A stretch of 64,000 bases of DNA from Aspergillus flavus (lineage: Eukaryota > Ascomycota > Eurotiomycetes > Eurotiales > Aspergillaceae): assembly GCF_009017415.1 (NCBI RefSeq), contig NC_092409.1, forward strand, positions 5,084,001 to 5,148,000, given 5' to 3'. The notes below the pieces were generated by a model. The model had not been told where the DNA came from and made no database searches. It worked only from the letters and a program-made list of their open reading frames with translations. Shown here in pieces: positions 34,501 through 46,758 of this stretch (position 1 is the first letter of the stretch; each line of letters starts with the position of its first letter). The position numbers and the translations under genes were made by a program.

Positions 34501-37500
34501 CCACAAACCATGACCGATAAGCTGAGTACAGAGCGCTGAAGCAAGGCACATCATCCTCTTGCTTGTCCGACAAAAACCTATGCACTTCATGAAGAACCCA
34601 GCCTGCTCTCTCCCGTATGTCATGGATGGTAGTGTACATCGCATCGGTTTCTTTTAGTGGATAGCCGGTAGGGTACGAAAATGATTCTCTAACTGTGGCT
34701 TCATCCGAACTGTCAAGTAATGAATCAGGGTCTTCCGCCTGGGAGCTGCTATCTTCACCATCTACCATATCAATATCGGTTGATGATTTGGATGATCCAT
34801 TTACTCCATTCGTTTTCGTCTGCGACGCGGCCTTTGGATCAAATAGCACAGAAATACCAGAAATGATAAGTCGTAGTAGAACCAAGTTCCTAGAAACCTC
34901 ATCCGACCACGCTTTACCACTCCCATCTCTTTTGACACTGGATGTCTCATGGGTGAGATCGGTCAGTTGCTTGAGGGCAGACTCAGCCTGGCTCTTGAAT
35001 AACTCGACGGCAAACTCGAGTTCTTCACGTTTTGGCACATGCCATTTTACGGTCAAATTATTGGGATCTGGCTGATAGCTCCAAAGCTCAGGTTGTACAC
35101 CCCGAGCAGCGACGTCGGGCTCATACAAGGAGTAGTCCGCAGTGTAAGTGCCCGTGAGGTTTAAGAGCAGGTGATGCACAAAGTTTGAGATATGAACAGT
35201 CGGTATGCCCCTACATTTCTGTTGCATATACAACGCAATGTCGAAGAGCTCTTTCCTGTGTGCTAGCACAGCATCGCCGACATGAACAACGCACATGCTC
35301 AGCATACTGACATTCCAAACCAAACCGCGGTCTCGGGGAAGGACATCCGTTCCAGTGGTCCTGGTTGAGCCTGCACCATTGTCGTCGATCTCGGTACGGA
35401 TAGCCTGGATCAGCACCGGAATAAACCGCTTCAAAGCTTTTTCTGGGTTGACCTTGCAAACCGAGTTACAGATAAAGGCCATCGCATCACGCGCTTGATG
35501 AATAACGTGATTGGACACGAAGTCTACAACCTTTGACAAGGCAATATCGTAATACTCTGGGGAAAGGGACGACAGAAGCGGCATGAATGTGGCAGGCAGC
35601 GTATTCACAATGTTCTCTTCGGGAGAGCCATTGCGTACCCTGCTCACGTCTGGTAGATTCTCCAGTAGAGTGAAGACTCGCCCGAGAAACGATATGATGA
35701 AGTCACCAAAGCCGCAGGTTGAAGAACGGAGTATCATTTCTTCGGTTTCGTCATCCAGATCCCGATCATAGTTGAGTTGCACCTCAACGCCCTCTGTCTC
35801 CATACGCTCCATTTCACCCGAGATCCATTGCATCGCCAGCATGTTACAGTTTACGTCCTCCCTCCCTTGCGTTAGGTCGGCCAAGGGTATGTTATAGCAA
35901 GCAGATTGGATGAATGACAAAGCATGCAGAGATTTCTCAAGGTCATTGGCATCGACACCGGGCAGCGCAAGTCCCAATAGAGTTGTCATGTGGCAACGAT
36001 AGCCCTTCGTCCTCGAAATGATTCGTGAAAGAACTTGAAGGGCGCGGAGCGATGACGTTGTGCGGTGAACTTCTACTAAGCCTTGCAGGGATGGATATAT
36101 ACGCTGCAAAGCACCGGGAAGGATGAGATGTGGCTCCAGGAAGGCCAAACTTTGTAGCGTAGACAATGAGAAGCTCATTGCCGTACCACTTTTAGCATAG
36201 ATACCCATGAATATGACATCACGGAGACAGAGTACAAAGCGACGCTTCAGAGGTTCCGTCAATCTTCGCTCCGCCGGGACTTCCATCTCGCCGCTTTGCT
36301 CTCGATTCCATCGCATGATGAAAAAGTCGGCGAGGTAGTAGACGAGCTGTGACAACGTTTTTGTCCAACTGCCAGAGTTAGATGGATGGAAGAAAGTTTC
36401 CACTGCCTGTATAAGGCCCTCTAGTTGTGTCAGAATAGATTCTTCGGCGTCGAGGCATGCGGGAGAGAGCGACATCACGACCCAGCGAGCAATGTGATGC
36501 GCCACTGGATGCTTCCTGGTATCTCGGTCAAGCATGATGCCTAGTCCAGACGAGATATCCACCAGCGCACTGTAAGGAGAAGTGGATTGTCCTACGGGAA
36601 TCTCCAATAATCTTAGGATAGCCGTGAAGATGAGGGACGACTGTTCCTTCGTGAAAAGACCAAACTCGGAGAACGGTATATGCTGAGCAGGCAATGAATC
36701 ACGAGCCAGCCTCGAAAGGTAGTCAAGGAAGGTGGTATCAAATGTTTTTGACCGATTGACTAATGCCCAGAGATGGAAGTAGGTTGGTAAGTAATGATGT
36801 GGCAGTAGGTCTTCCCTGGTCTCGGGCGGAGGTGACGTCGGGAGTAGTAAGTTTATCAACCCAACTACGACAAACGCACCCTCCGAAAAGGACGTGGTAT
36901 AATGAGGTAGAAACTCTTCCAGCATCGCTGGCAGCTCACACGGGTCAATGTACAGCTGGACGAACGCACAGAGCTTCGTCAGGGTCTTTACATTCCTCTT
37001 TAGATTCGTAGAATGCACCAATCCCGACTCTGTAGGTAACACAAAAGCTTTTAGCTCCCTGTAAAGAGGTTTCCAATCCAGAATCAGGTCTTTGACGGGC
37101 CTCAAATAATGCTTGCGTCTGTGTCGATGTCAGTACCATGATAAAGAATAGTAGTCATGGCAAGTCTAGCTTACTTGGTAAGGAGCATAAACATGCTAGC
37201 AAATCGCTCCGAAACATTGGGATCGATCCCCGGTGCGAGAGAAAGCTCATAATAGAGCCTCACGAGGTTTATGCGGTCCGTACGGGACGGATCAAACTTG
37301 AGCGACAACCATCCTCTAAGCTCCCGAGTCCAGTGCACGGCACCGGGACTGAAATCACCCGCCTCCACAGCAACATAGAGCTGAGTGAGGATCTCCCGTA
37401 AGCTCTGTTCCCTCTCGGGTTCATCTTCGAGCGAATATGGTAGATATTTGAAATAAGGATAGGTGCGAGGACGGACTCGTGCCTTGGGCTCGCCATTCCC

Positions 37501-37611
37501 GTTCATCCCTGTAGGCCCACCACCCGGTGAGGTGGCTCGTGATGCTTCGTGCGCATTATGGAAATTTTCTGATGTTAAAATGGCCTTCCCGGCTGCTTGA
37601 TCCATCGCCAT
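31596..37611 (-). CDS. BLM10: Proteasome activator Blm10/PA200
   Basis: Three exons (37611-37175, 37118-31718, 31658-31596) encode 1966 residues, between human PA200 (about 1843) and yeast Blm10 (about 2143). It is a HEAT-repeat solenoid that caps the 20S proteasome without ATP, acting in the nucleus and cytosol. The sequence is almost entirely helical repeats; acidic, disordered segments occur at about 790-830 (DGEDSSSQAEDPDSLLDSSD). The last exon of 63 nt supplies the conserved tail FTPDQLEDLSGVLWKSYFA. Family members normally end Tyr-Tyr-Ala, the HbYX motif that opens the 20S gate; here the end is Tyr-Phe-Ala. Without the last exon, the frame would run into 14 unrelated codons. An ATG six bases inside the first gives a start two residues shorter. 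Confidence 0.93.
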
Positions 37612-38337
37612 ACAATAGGATCGATGATCACTGCGGTGCAGGTGTTGGGAATGAAGGAGGTTCGGAAGAGCTCTGGAAAGACAATAAGTGTTAACTACTT
37701 TCGTTCAATAACATTGGAATAATGACAGCGCGTAGATGGGCGTTTAGCGGTATGAACTTACATCGGACATGAAGATTGTAGCCCAATGTCCGGCTGTGAA
37801 GATCGATGACAAAGAGTGACTTACTGCCAATTATGTCTGCATGGGTAACAGGAAAGGTCTTGGCTAGTAGGACGACCGGGTACAGCAATAGAAGCTTTGG
37901 AACGTCCAAAAGTTAGAACGAATGATGGGGAAAGCCCTCCGATGAAGATAAATTTTGTAGACGGGGCCGTAAGGAGGAGTATGTGCTGTCCGTGTCGTTA
38001 AAAGATACAGCTCTGGCAGTTTGGGGAATCATCCAGATTTAAGCTCAAGTGTAGCAGTTGAAAGAAGGTAGAAAGAGGTATTATCGCTTCAGTGAGTTAA
38101 GTTTCTGATGACATAATTCCACGTAACTGCACCGCAGCCTAACTCTCGACACTAAGCTCCTTCCGTCCGCCTACCCAAAATGGGAAGTCTTCCATGAGAA
38201 CAACTTTATATAGGATTCTTTCACTCTATTATATTGCGTTCGTATATAGGCAATAGCGATAAGACTAAATATTAGATATTAAGCTCTTATTATTGATTCA
38301 TCCTTCAGAGACAGGACCTTTGCAGTATCGGTAGATC
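37612..38337. other. Spacer between BLM10 start and GPI18 end
   Basis: About 725 bases; the BLM10 promoter and leader, then an AT-rich 3' flank of GPI18. No gene is supported. Confidence 0.5.
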
Positions 38338-39805
38338 CTAAGCTGGCGGCAGAAAGGATCCAAAAAGAACCGCCTGAACAATGGCATAGATCACCATGCC
38401 TTGTATAGCAATCGAGAAAGTTTGGCTGCGCTTGACCACGCTACTAGAGTCCGCAACATGGCTGGAAAGCTGACATATGATGTACCAATACCAGAGAGGA
38501 TACCCAGAAGATATCCGATTGATGATCTGAACGTGATAGCTAGTAAAAGCCATCACGGCAAGCAGACCATTGGGTGCCGCAAGCCGTGTTAGTACTGCGG
38601 TTGCTGTATCTGATGGCCATGCCGTATTTAATGCCCAGATAGAGGAGCGGCACATCAAGAACAACATGGGGAAAGCCAGGATAAAAAGAGGCAGATTGGA
38701 AAGTGTCCAGTATCGTAGGAACCCTACATTCCTGCAAAGAGTGTCAGTGATTGATTACTCCTAGATCATGACGTGTTGGCCACTGACCAATAATGAACCT
38801 GAACCCAGCCATAGATACTAGGTATGAGCTGTTCACACCACGGTCGCAAAGGCTCGTCAGACATGCAAAATGTCGTGTACGCAATCCACTGTGGCACAAT
38901 GAGCCCCAAAGCTATTACACAACCACCAACCACAATGACACCGAGGCGAAGCAAAATATCCCCCGATATACCTTGGGTAAAAATCTTGCGCAACTGTAGC
39001 AGCGCGTCAAATGCGAACAGGGCTCCGCTAAGGATCCCATTGCTGCGGACGGCTGTAGCTATTGAAAATAATGCAGCCGCAAGCAACAGTTTCGCATCAC
39101 TGGACGCCCGCTTACCAGCGTTGGCATCAAGTAGGGAAGACGAATATAAAAAATACCCAGTAATGTTGAGAAAGGAGAATAGGGATTCTCCGTAGGGTGC
39201 AGAGAGAAATGCCCCTGCAGGGCAGATAATGTGTAAGGTAGCAGAAAGGAAACTAATTAACGCCCCTGAGGTGTTGTCATGACCAAAAATGTTGATGGAG
39301 AGTCTGTATAGAGCCAATACCGAAAAGTAATGGGCAATATGAGAGAGGGCAACTGCAATCAGTGCGACTCTGGCAACACCGTCCAGGCCACTGAATTGAG
39401 GGAGAACTTTGCCTACTATTAGCAACCGTTTGCCTCAAGACATGAAGAGATGTATATACCAGATGTTAGAAAGGAGAGGATTCTAGTGTACCCGTAGCCA
39501 AATGCCCATTCTTGTTCAAAGACATAGTCATCGCGCACAATATGCACAAAGTATATTGAATCCCACCTGACAAGCTTCAAAGGAAATGAGAAGGGTGCAT
39601 GCCTAATGGCTTCCAACTTGGCACCAGAAGCAGCGGATTCCTGGTAAGGTAGCAGCCCTGTGGAAGTATCATAACCGGGCCCCGGGCAACCAATGATAAT
39701 CAGAAAGACAAAAGCCTTCCATAACCAGAAAGCTAGTGATAGACTCCTAATGGGATTGTTGGGATTCAAGAGGTTTGGGCGGGCTAAGGCCAGCCCGGCA
39801 GCCAT
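38338..39805 (-). CDS. GPI18: GPI mannosyltransferase 2 (PIG-V family)
   Basis: Three exons (39805-39460, 39412-38788, 38731-38338) encode 454 residues. The enzyme adds the second mannose to the GPI anchor precursor on the luminal face of the endoplasmic reticulum. The sequence is a multi-pass membrane protein with about eight to ten hydrophobic segments. PIG-V features are visible: the first luminal loop with LVRWDSIYFVHIVRDDYVFE and WAFGYGYTRILSF, then CPAGAFLSAPYGESLFSFLN and PQWIAYTTFC, and a late HVQIINRISSGYPLWYWY. Length and motif order match fungal Gpi18. It is the last of four minus-strand genes whose neighbours (VPH1, BLM10) have no pathway link to it. Confidence 0.92.
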
Positions 39806-41282
39806 ATCTTACAAGATCCCTCGGGGACTTGAGGTTGAGATAGTCTAGTATTAGCTTAGACCCGTTTCTTCGACCTCATGCCATGTATAGATAGATAATC
39901 TATGAGGGGTTTTTCGGACACCAAAACTAAGGGTCCACCGGCGCAAAACCCGTTAAAAAAAAAGAAATTAATAATGATAGGGATCACTATCGCCGGCCGA
40001 GGTACACTTGCTGAACTGGTCCCAGTCACGTAGACTTAACTGAAGATTGTTGAAGTCGAACGGCAAGTGGGGATTCGGGTTTTTCGGCAGAGAAGCATAA
40101 CTTAGCGATGCCTTATTCAGCATTCTGATGCATAACTTGGAACCCGACTTACGGAGTAACGTAACCAAATTTACGAAACTAATTAAACTAGTAGCTGAAA
40201 TCCTTGCAGTCGCCACAATGACGGATCATGCTTAAATCTGATGGGCTGAAAAGCTAGAGGGTCAGTATGTAATTGAAACGGATGTGTCGATGTCATCTTT
40301 CTTTTGAACTCATGATTGAGTTGGATGAATGGCCACTTGTCACTTCCTTACCCATGGCATATACTAGGCTACAAGATTATGTATGTCATAAACATCCGAG
40401 GTGTAACTTTTACCCACCAAAAGAATTCTGGAAAGCGGATTAACATGTCACCAACCCTACCTTGGGATCGATTCAGCCCTACGAAAAGCCCAGCCCACTG
40501 ACGGATCCGGAATGTATTTCAGTACCTCCCTCCAACACCACAATTAGCAGTCATACATCTTTTACGAAAAAAATAAGACACAATAAAATAAAATAGCTTC
40601 AAGGCAGACGCAAAGGAACCATGCTGTACTGATGGTAATAGATTTATTCTGGACAAATCCTTGGTTTGCCAACAAGTAGCACTCTATTTTAAGTTGCATC
40701 ATAGCTCTTGGAGATCATCTCTGGGCGATATCACCATATTCCTCCGGCTTGATTACGACTCCGAGTCCGAGGACGACGGGTCCGATTCCGAGGATGGATC
40801 GATTAGAGATTTTCTTTTAGCGGGATGGAGTCGTGAACACGCAAATCTAATCTAGTCCCATAGACTAGAGAATGAAATTTAATTTCCCTGAATCTAGAGG
40901 CTACGTTGCAGGCCCCGTTTTGGGTCACGCGCTCGAAATGTGGCACTCCACAATGACTACACAGTAGCAGAATGGATGTATTGTACAGACTACAGTAAAC
41001 CTATAGAGATGTCTGCTTGTCTGATGTCGCTGTCGAGTCTTGGTCTTTCCAATAAAAACCTCTCGAAGGGCCTAGGGGATTTCTTGTCGGTGGCGATAGC
41101 ACCTTATGATGATCACTATATGATCGTATGCATAGAATCCCTACCGCTCTGTGGAGTATCGTCTGCACCTTCACCGTAGGGCTGTCACATGAGATTAGAT
41201 AATTTATGCTTATGATGACCGTTCTGATTATTCTTCTGCTGAAATAATCATCTTAAGGAAAGAAGAGACAGAAAAATGGGCG

Positions 41283-41305
41283 CACCACCCACTGGTGGGG
41301 TGGTG
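41283..41305. repeat. Short inverted repeat (hairpin)
   Basis: Arms CACCACCCAC and GTGGGGTGGTG around a two-base loop, perfect except for one extra G. It could form a GC-rich hairpin. It is isolated in noncoding sequence and has no U-tract. Confidence 0.5.
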
Positions 41306-43156
41306 TTTCCATCCAGATAACTATGGGCCCTCTTTTTCCCTGGCTACTACTACTACTGTACAATGTACCGTAATAATGCCAAGGCCAAAAGTACCTCAGG
41401 TTACTTTGGCCAAGAGGAACCCGCGTTTTGAAAGTGGCTTTTGACTCTAAGTATAGAATCATGAGCTACGGAAGGAAGAAGGTTCCAGAGTATTATCAAT
41501 CTTGTACAGGGGCAGGGTTATTATCATTTGTTGGGGATCAGAGACGGTGCAGCTACTGATGGGAGGGAAGATATTCCGTACCTCAACCAGTAAATGGAGC
41601 TCTAAAGAATTACTAGTCTGACTGGGGGAGTGGATGCACTGGATGGCTCGGTATGAGTTGCCTTGCCCGGGCCAAGACTTTTATCCATGGACAGACACAT
41701 TGACCGGCAAGTCGGAGACTCGGACCTCCGCTTGCACTGTATGTATGAGGTTTGTTCTTTCGTGTTCGGTGTACGGAGTGAGTACTAGTAGTACTGGTGT
41801 ATTGTGTAGTAGTAGGTGGAGGGTTAGTAAGCGGTAGTATAAGTGATGACTGATGTCCGAGAAAGAGAGTGAGTGTTGTGAGACAAATGGTATATGGAGG
41901 CATACTAGTACAAGTACTAGTTGAAAAGTTTCTTTGAGGGCTGAGTTGTCCTCGTGCCTTATAGGGTAACGTTTCTTTCCCAGATTGAACCTGGAACGAC
42001 GGAAATGGTTTCTAAATGAAAAGAGAAACACACAAAACTAGAAAGCATAATTGGATGGTCGATGACGGAGGTGGGAAGAACCGAAAGTTACGGATACCCG
42101 GTACCACGGCGGTCCCGGAAGTTGATAAATCAATACTAGCGGTACTGGAGCCTCGGGCGTTGTTTAGTCCCGAAGATCGCCGTCTAGACTGGTTTGAGGC
42201 ATGACTGCGAATTGCAGTGCCATAGACAAACATCCATGGATCGCCCCCTCAAAGGTAAGTTCCGCTAGGAGTGGGGACTCGTTTTTCATGCAAATCCAGC
42301 ATTTGTCGGGTTTTAGTAAATATTAGTCCTTACGGCACATACGTATCTGCAAAGAACGACAGCTCTGCGGAGCTTCCATGGAACTGTCGCCGAGGTCTGA
42401 ATACCTTATGTGGTGATGATGATTATATTATTACTATTTCTGATTCTTGAGGAAGTGGATCACTGACTCTGATTTAATCTTTTTCTTTTTCTTTTCATTT
42501 TTTTTTTTGTCCTGCCTCCATAATCCCTTTTCAGTTCATTTTTCGATTTGATTGATCGTATTACAGTACTTGACCGCTATATTGACCCCATCCATCTGAC
42601 ATGCAACCCGATCTTGAATTTTTTTCCCTTCATTTTAGCTGCATCCACTCTTTTTTTTCTTCTTTCTTTCTTTTTTTGTTACATACACTCCACATACCTG
42701 AATATTAAGGCTTCGGTCACCCGCATTGTTGTTCCCAGTACAATAGTTCATACAATTTAAACGTTCTGCCCCTACTTACACGTCCCTCCCTTGCATAATT
42801 TCCCCCCGTTCCGACAGTTGCGTTGCACATTACGATACCTAACCTTTACATTGTACAACAATACAAGTTGTGCCCCATCTGACTGCATCTTCTACTCCTT
42901 CCTCATCTTCAGCCTCGCCTCGTCTCTTAACAAATTCTCCAGAACAATTGCTGTGCAGGTCACACCTGAAATTCTCACTCATCCTCTCCTTACAACCCGC
43001 TTTTTCTTTATTTACTGACTCCATCACCTTTGCGCGTCATATCCCACTCCGTATATAGCTTGAGAACAAGTGATCAGCGTGAAGCGTCGTGATCTACGGG
43101 TGATATAACTGGGTTTCGGTCCGCCGTTGTTTGTCGATCTATCAATACTCGTCTTG

Positions 43157-43194
43157 ATGGACGGTCAGAGAGGGTTTCGCATCTCATGAAATAA
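43157..43194 (+). promoter_or_regulatory. Two overlapping upstream ORFs next to the 572-residue gene
   Basis: The first is ten codons plus stop (43157-43189, MDGQRGFRIS). The second is ATG AAA TAA (43186-43194) in another frame. The main ATG is at 43197, just two bases after the second stop. Ribosomes scanning this leader must pass both, so translation of the main frame is probably damped or regulated. Confidence 0.5.
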
Positions 43195-43196
43195 TA

Positions 43197-44915
43197 ATGC
43201 TGTTTAATTTGGGCCTGACAGCACATGCAGCAGCGGCCCACGAGAACGACGCTGGCCTTCAACCTGAGTCGCAACCTTCGGGAAATTTAAATCGTCATTC
43301 CTCCCCGCCGACGGTTTCATTTGCGACATTACCGACAATGGGCTTGGGGAGTTTTTATGGCCGGTATAAGGGCTCAGAGACAGAGCGACCCCAGAAGGGA
43401 CCGCCGCGAGCAATGACTGCGAGCCCGGTGGCGTCGGTGATTTCGAGCGATGGGGAGTACTCGACAGCAGGCACAGTGCTCAGTCAATCTCGGAACGCCC
43501 GGCCGCAGACATTTAGGAAACAATCGTCGCGGCCTAAAACAATCTACCAATTAGCTCACCCCGCGTCCCATGCACGTCATAAGCGACTGAGGCTCCGTCC
43601 CAAGCTTCTTCTGCAGCTACAGCGAGTATCACAAACCCCACGCCCCTTGCCTGTCCTGGATGTATTACCGTCGACCGTATTTTTACCTAGATTGTCGCGC
43701 AAGTTCCCCACGATTTTTCGAGGCAAGAAGGGATTAGGCCCAAATGATTTGATTATCGTGACCAGCGATCTCTATGAACGGTCGGGTGGGGACATTGCCG
43801 ACAAGTATCTCAGCTCGGACGAGGAACACGGCGAACATCGTGAAGTCGTCGCAACAATTTGCCAACTTCTCAAGGAGGATGCGTTGTCGAAAGGGAAGGC
43901 GGAAATTTGTCTCAATTACGGCCCGGTATGGGAAGCGACACCCCTTCCCAATGGATCCTACGAGTTCGTGGCCAACACCGAAAATGGTATTCAGATCCTG
44001 CGATGGGTGCTTCGCGGAGCACGGAATCGCCGCGTCTCTGCCCCCCCAGGGACTACGCCTCAGGCGGACACAAAACGATTTACTTTCAGCGTCATCAACC
44101 CTAACACCCGTCGTCACCCGGTCATCGCGACTATGGCTCGTAATCACCTGGAAATCTTTGATGAGTACGCGATGCCCACGGCATCCGGACTGCCTCTATC
44201 GCCAACGTCTACGATGTCTGTGATCAGCGATGATTCAGAAATGGACGCCTCTTTGGACAAGAAGGTCATTGAGACGGACGATAATCTGCGGACGTTGATC
44301 ATCATCACCAGTATTTGGGTGGCATTCAGAGAAGGCTGGTCGCATAATTTCACTTATGACGATTCAGCCGTGACTTTTAACGCGGCGCTCTCCCCGTCTC
44401 GACAGCCATCTCCATCTGCAGCCAGAGCCGAGAATGAACCGATACCCGCTGGACGGGATAATCGTTCGGAACGGCTGGTATCGAATGGCTCGAAGAACCG
44501 TGCATCGGTGCCAAATGGCTCATCCTCCCAACCAAATGCACCCTCAGACCGGTCCATAGCATATGGTAGTCTGACTAAGCGCTCGAATTCAACCGGCGCA
44601 GCTTTTATGGAGCGAACCAACCGGCGTGCTTCTGGAATCACTGGCCGACCCAAAAGACATAGTTTGCGTTCCAGTCCTCGCGAATTGGACCAGAATGGAA
44701 ACAGCCCAGTGGAACAAAGTATTAGAAGTCCCACAAGGCAGTCTGCATCCCCAGATCCGCCACTGGATAGCTCGCGAGGTAACGATGGTTATCAACTACA
44801 CCAGCTTGAACCGTCCGATCTAAAGGCTAAACAGCTGAGTCGAAGCAGCTCCACAAGGAGATGCCGACGCCGGCTGAGCAGTATTTTTGACTTCCTGACC
44901 CGAAAGCACCACTAA
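43197..44915 (+). CDS. Conserved-looking fungal protein of unknown function (572 residues)
   Basis: A single uninterrupted exon of 572 residues. The first 190 residues are Ser/Pro/Arg-rich and basic. A globular part follows at about 180-395, including GPNDLIIVTSDLYERSGGDI, ICLNYGPVWEATPLPNGSYE, VANTENGIQILRWVLRGARN and FTFSVINPNTRRHPVIATMA, with a hydrophobic helix TLIIITSIWVAFREGWSHNF. The C-terminal 175 residues are Ser/Asn/Arg-rich, with an arginine-rich end (SSSTRRCRRRLSSIFDFL). I do not recognise the family. Basic flanks suggest nucleic acid or membrane-surface binding, which is only a guess. It has a long pyrimidine-rich leader with upstream ORFs. An internal ATG (MGLGSFYGRY, residue 48) is a possible alternative start. 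Confidence 0.8.
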   Translation: MLFNLGLTAHAAAAHENDAGLQPESQPSGNLNRHSSPPTVSFATLPTMGLGSFYGRYKGSETERPQKGPPRAMTASPVASVISSDGEYSTAGTVLSQSRNARPQTFRKQSSRPKTIYQLAHPASHARHKRLRLRPKLLLQLQRVSQTPRPLPVLDVLPSTVFLPRLSRKFPTIFRGKKGLGPNDLIIVTSDLYERSGGDIADKYLSSDEEHGEHREVVATICQLLKEDALSKGKAEICLNYGPVWEATPLPNGSYEFVANTENGIQILRWVLRGARNRRVSAPPGTTPQADTKRFTFSVINPNTRRHPVIATMARNHLEIFDEYAMPTASGLPLSPTSTMSVISDDSEMDASLDKKVIETDDNLRTLIIITSIWVAFREGWSHNFTYDDSAVTFNAALSPSRQPSPSAARAENEPIPAGRDNRSERLVSNGSKNRASVPNGSSSQPNAPSDRSIAYGSLTKRSNSTGAAFMERTNRRASGITGRPKRHSLRSSPRELDQNGNSPVEQSIRSPTRQSASPDPPLDSSRGNDGYQLHQLEPSDLKAKQLSRSSSTRRCRRRLSSIFDFLTRKHH

Positions 44916-45437
44916 TGAAGCCCGGTGTTTCTACGCTGGCTGGTGGACCAGGTTTCATACGGTTACATGACACTTAATTCGATTCTACGCTCCCTCTAGT
45001 AGAGGTGAGGAGGAGCCCCCTTATGGGCTCATTTTTGAACATACTTTCTTTCCCGGTGGCCAGGTGCTATGAAGGGATTTTAGGGAAAAGCTCAAAACAA
45101 TTTGCTCACGGTCTCCGTGGTTTCTGTCTTTACACAATACTCTCACCTCTTCGCAGCGCTGTGATCTTTGACGATCAAGAGCGACTGTGCCCTTCATTTT
45201 CGACCAAATCAGCATTTGTATATAGAAAGATCAACAACCAGTGGTAAATACACTCGAGATATAGGGCCTTTTACTAAAACATCCTTTTGTCTCCGAATTG
45301 CATGTACCTAAGAGTATCGGATACCCACGGATTTAAGGCACGCACTGATGTAGCTGGGTTTATCATTGACTTAGATACATTCTGATAATGAATTATGAAC
45401 ACATATACCCTGCATATGTTGTCTTTTGTTTCCTAAT
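44916..45437. other. Convergent 3' region
   Basis: About 520 bases between the 572-residue gene and the aldo/keto reductase. No gene or repeat is visible. Confidence 0.5.
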
Positions 45438-45999
45438 TTACCGTTCCAGAGCAGACAAAGCCTTAGGAATATACGGTTCCTCCAGATACTTGATCTCCTC
45501 GTCGGTCAACTTGACCTTGATACTAGCAACAGCTTCATCAATGCGCTCCTTGCTGTTCAAACCCAGGATGGGATTTTCATTAGTGTGACTCAAGGACCAA
45601 GCAATGGACACCTGCGCCATGCTGACACCCTTCTTCTTGGCAAGCTCCTCCACTCGGTCGACGATCGCCTTGTCGGCCTCGGACTCTCGGCTCCGGACAA
45701 GGAGTTTGAGCGCCGCATCGGTGGACTCACGGGTTGTCGAACGAGAATTCCACGGCCGTGCCAGCACACCACGCGCCATAGGAGACCAAGGGATCAGACC
45801 CACCCCGGAGTCAACACAGTAAGGGATCATCTCGCGCTCCTCCTCCCGAGCCAAGAGGTTATGATAGTTCTGCATAGAGATAAACTTGTGCCATCCGTTC
45901 CGTTCCGCGATATTTTGGAGCGTTTGGAACTCCCACGCGGCCATCTGATGCAGTTAGCATAGCGTAATAGAAAACCCAATGAGTCAAAAGAAACAATAC

Positions 46000-46040
<41 letters not shown>

Positions 46041-46758
46041 AAAAAAAGAAACAAAACACATACAGTACTAGCCCCAATGTATCTGACCTTCCCGCTCTCG
46101 ATCACATCGTTGAGCGCCCTCATGATCTCCTCACGGGGCGTGTCCCGATCCAGACGGTGGATCTGCAATACGTCGATGTAAGTGCCCAGTCTGCTCACGC
46201 TGGCGTCCACCGCATCGAAAATGTGCTTCCGGGACAGGCCAACCCGATTGACCCAGTCGCCGTCGTTCCGGCCTGCGGCGGAGATAGGAGGTTGCTTGCC
46301 TCCGTCGTCGACTCCAAAATAGCACTTGGTCAGGATGACTACACGGTTGCGCGGGATGTTGTACTTTGTCAGGGCCTTTCCGATGATTTCCTCGGAGCGA
46401 CCGTGGGAGTAGACGTCGGCCTATTTTTCATTCGAGGGGGTTTACGGGTTAGTGTGATGCTTATGCTTTGCTTGTTTTGGTCGTGCAGAATGCGTTCCGT
46501 GATCCGGGGGTGGAAAGTTACGCACTGTGTCCCAGGTGTTGATTCCACGCTTGTATGCGTGCTCGATCAAGGGAAGGGCCTCGTCCTCGTTTAGCACCCA
46601 ATCCTGCCATTCCTTGGTGCCGTAGGACATGGCACCGAGGATGACCTTGGAGATCTTGAGGCCGGAGGTTCCGAGCCTGGTGACTCAAATTGTCTGTTAA
46701 TGTGTATTCTTGTCTAGATGCTGTGGACGTACCGGGTGTATTCCATTTCGTTGGCCAT
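45438..46758 (-). CDS. Aldo/keto reductase
   Basis: Four exons (46758-46733, 46676-46526, 46420-46064, 45944-45438) encode 346 residues. NAD(P)H-dependent reductases of this (beta/alpha)8 fold reduce aldehydes and ketones. The catalytic tetrad is complete: Asp58 and Tyr63 in WDTADVYSHG, Lys91 in VILTKCYFG, and His147 in DVLQIHRLD. Cofactor-binding residues are in GLIPWSPMARGVLARPW and, near the end, NPILGLNSKERIDEAV. The sequence resembles the fungal AKRs often annotated near versiconal hemiacetal acetate reductase or yeast aryl-alcohol dehydrogenases; the substrate is unknown. No secondary-metabolism genes are nearby. Intron 3 contains an A38 run, so its length is unstable and could trouble assembly. 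Confidence 0.92.
46001..46038. repeat. A38 homopolymer in an intron
   Basis: Thirty-eight consecutive A on the plus strand (T on the transcribed strand) in intron 3 of the aldo/keto reductase, followed by a further A-rich stretch. On the transcribed strand it is a long poly-T between donor and branch site. Confidence 0.95.

Larger units (their letters stand above)
39806..43196. other. Long gap (3.4 kb) before the 572-residue gene
   Basis: No supported gene. It holds a TACGGAGTA element (40150-40158), a Ser/Asp-coding simple stretch at about 40740-40800, a near-perfect hairpin at 41283-41305, and from 42430 to 43190 a long pyrimidine-rich stretch typical of a fungal 5' leader, with upstream ORFs. 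A minus-strand frame at 39968-40216 starts with GTG and its last 45 codons look protein-like, perhaps a gene relic. Confidence 0.45.
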
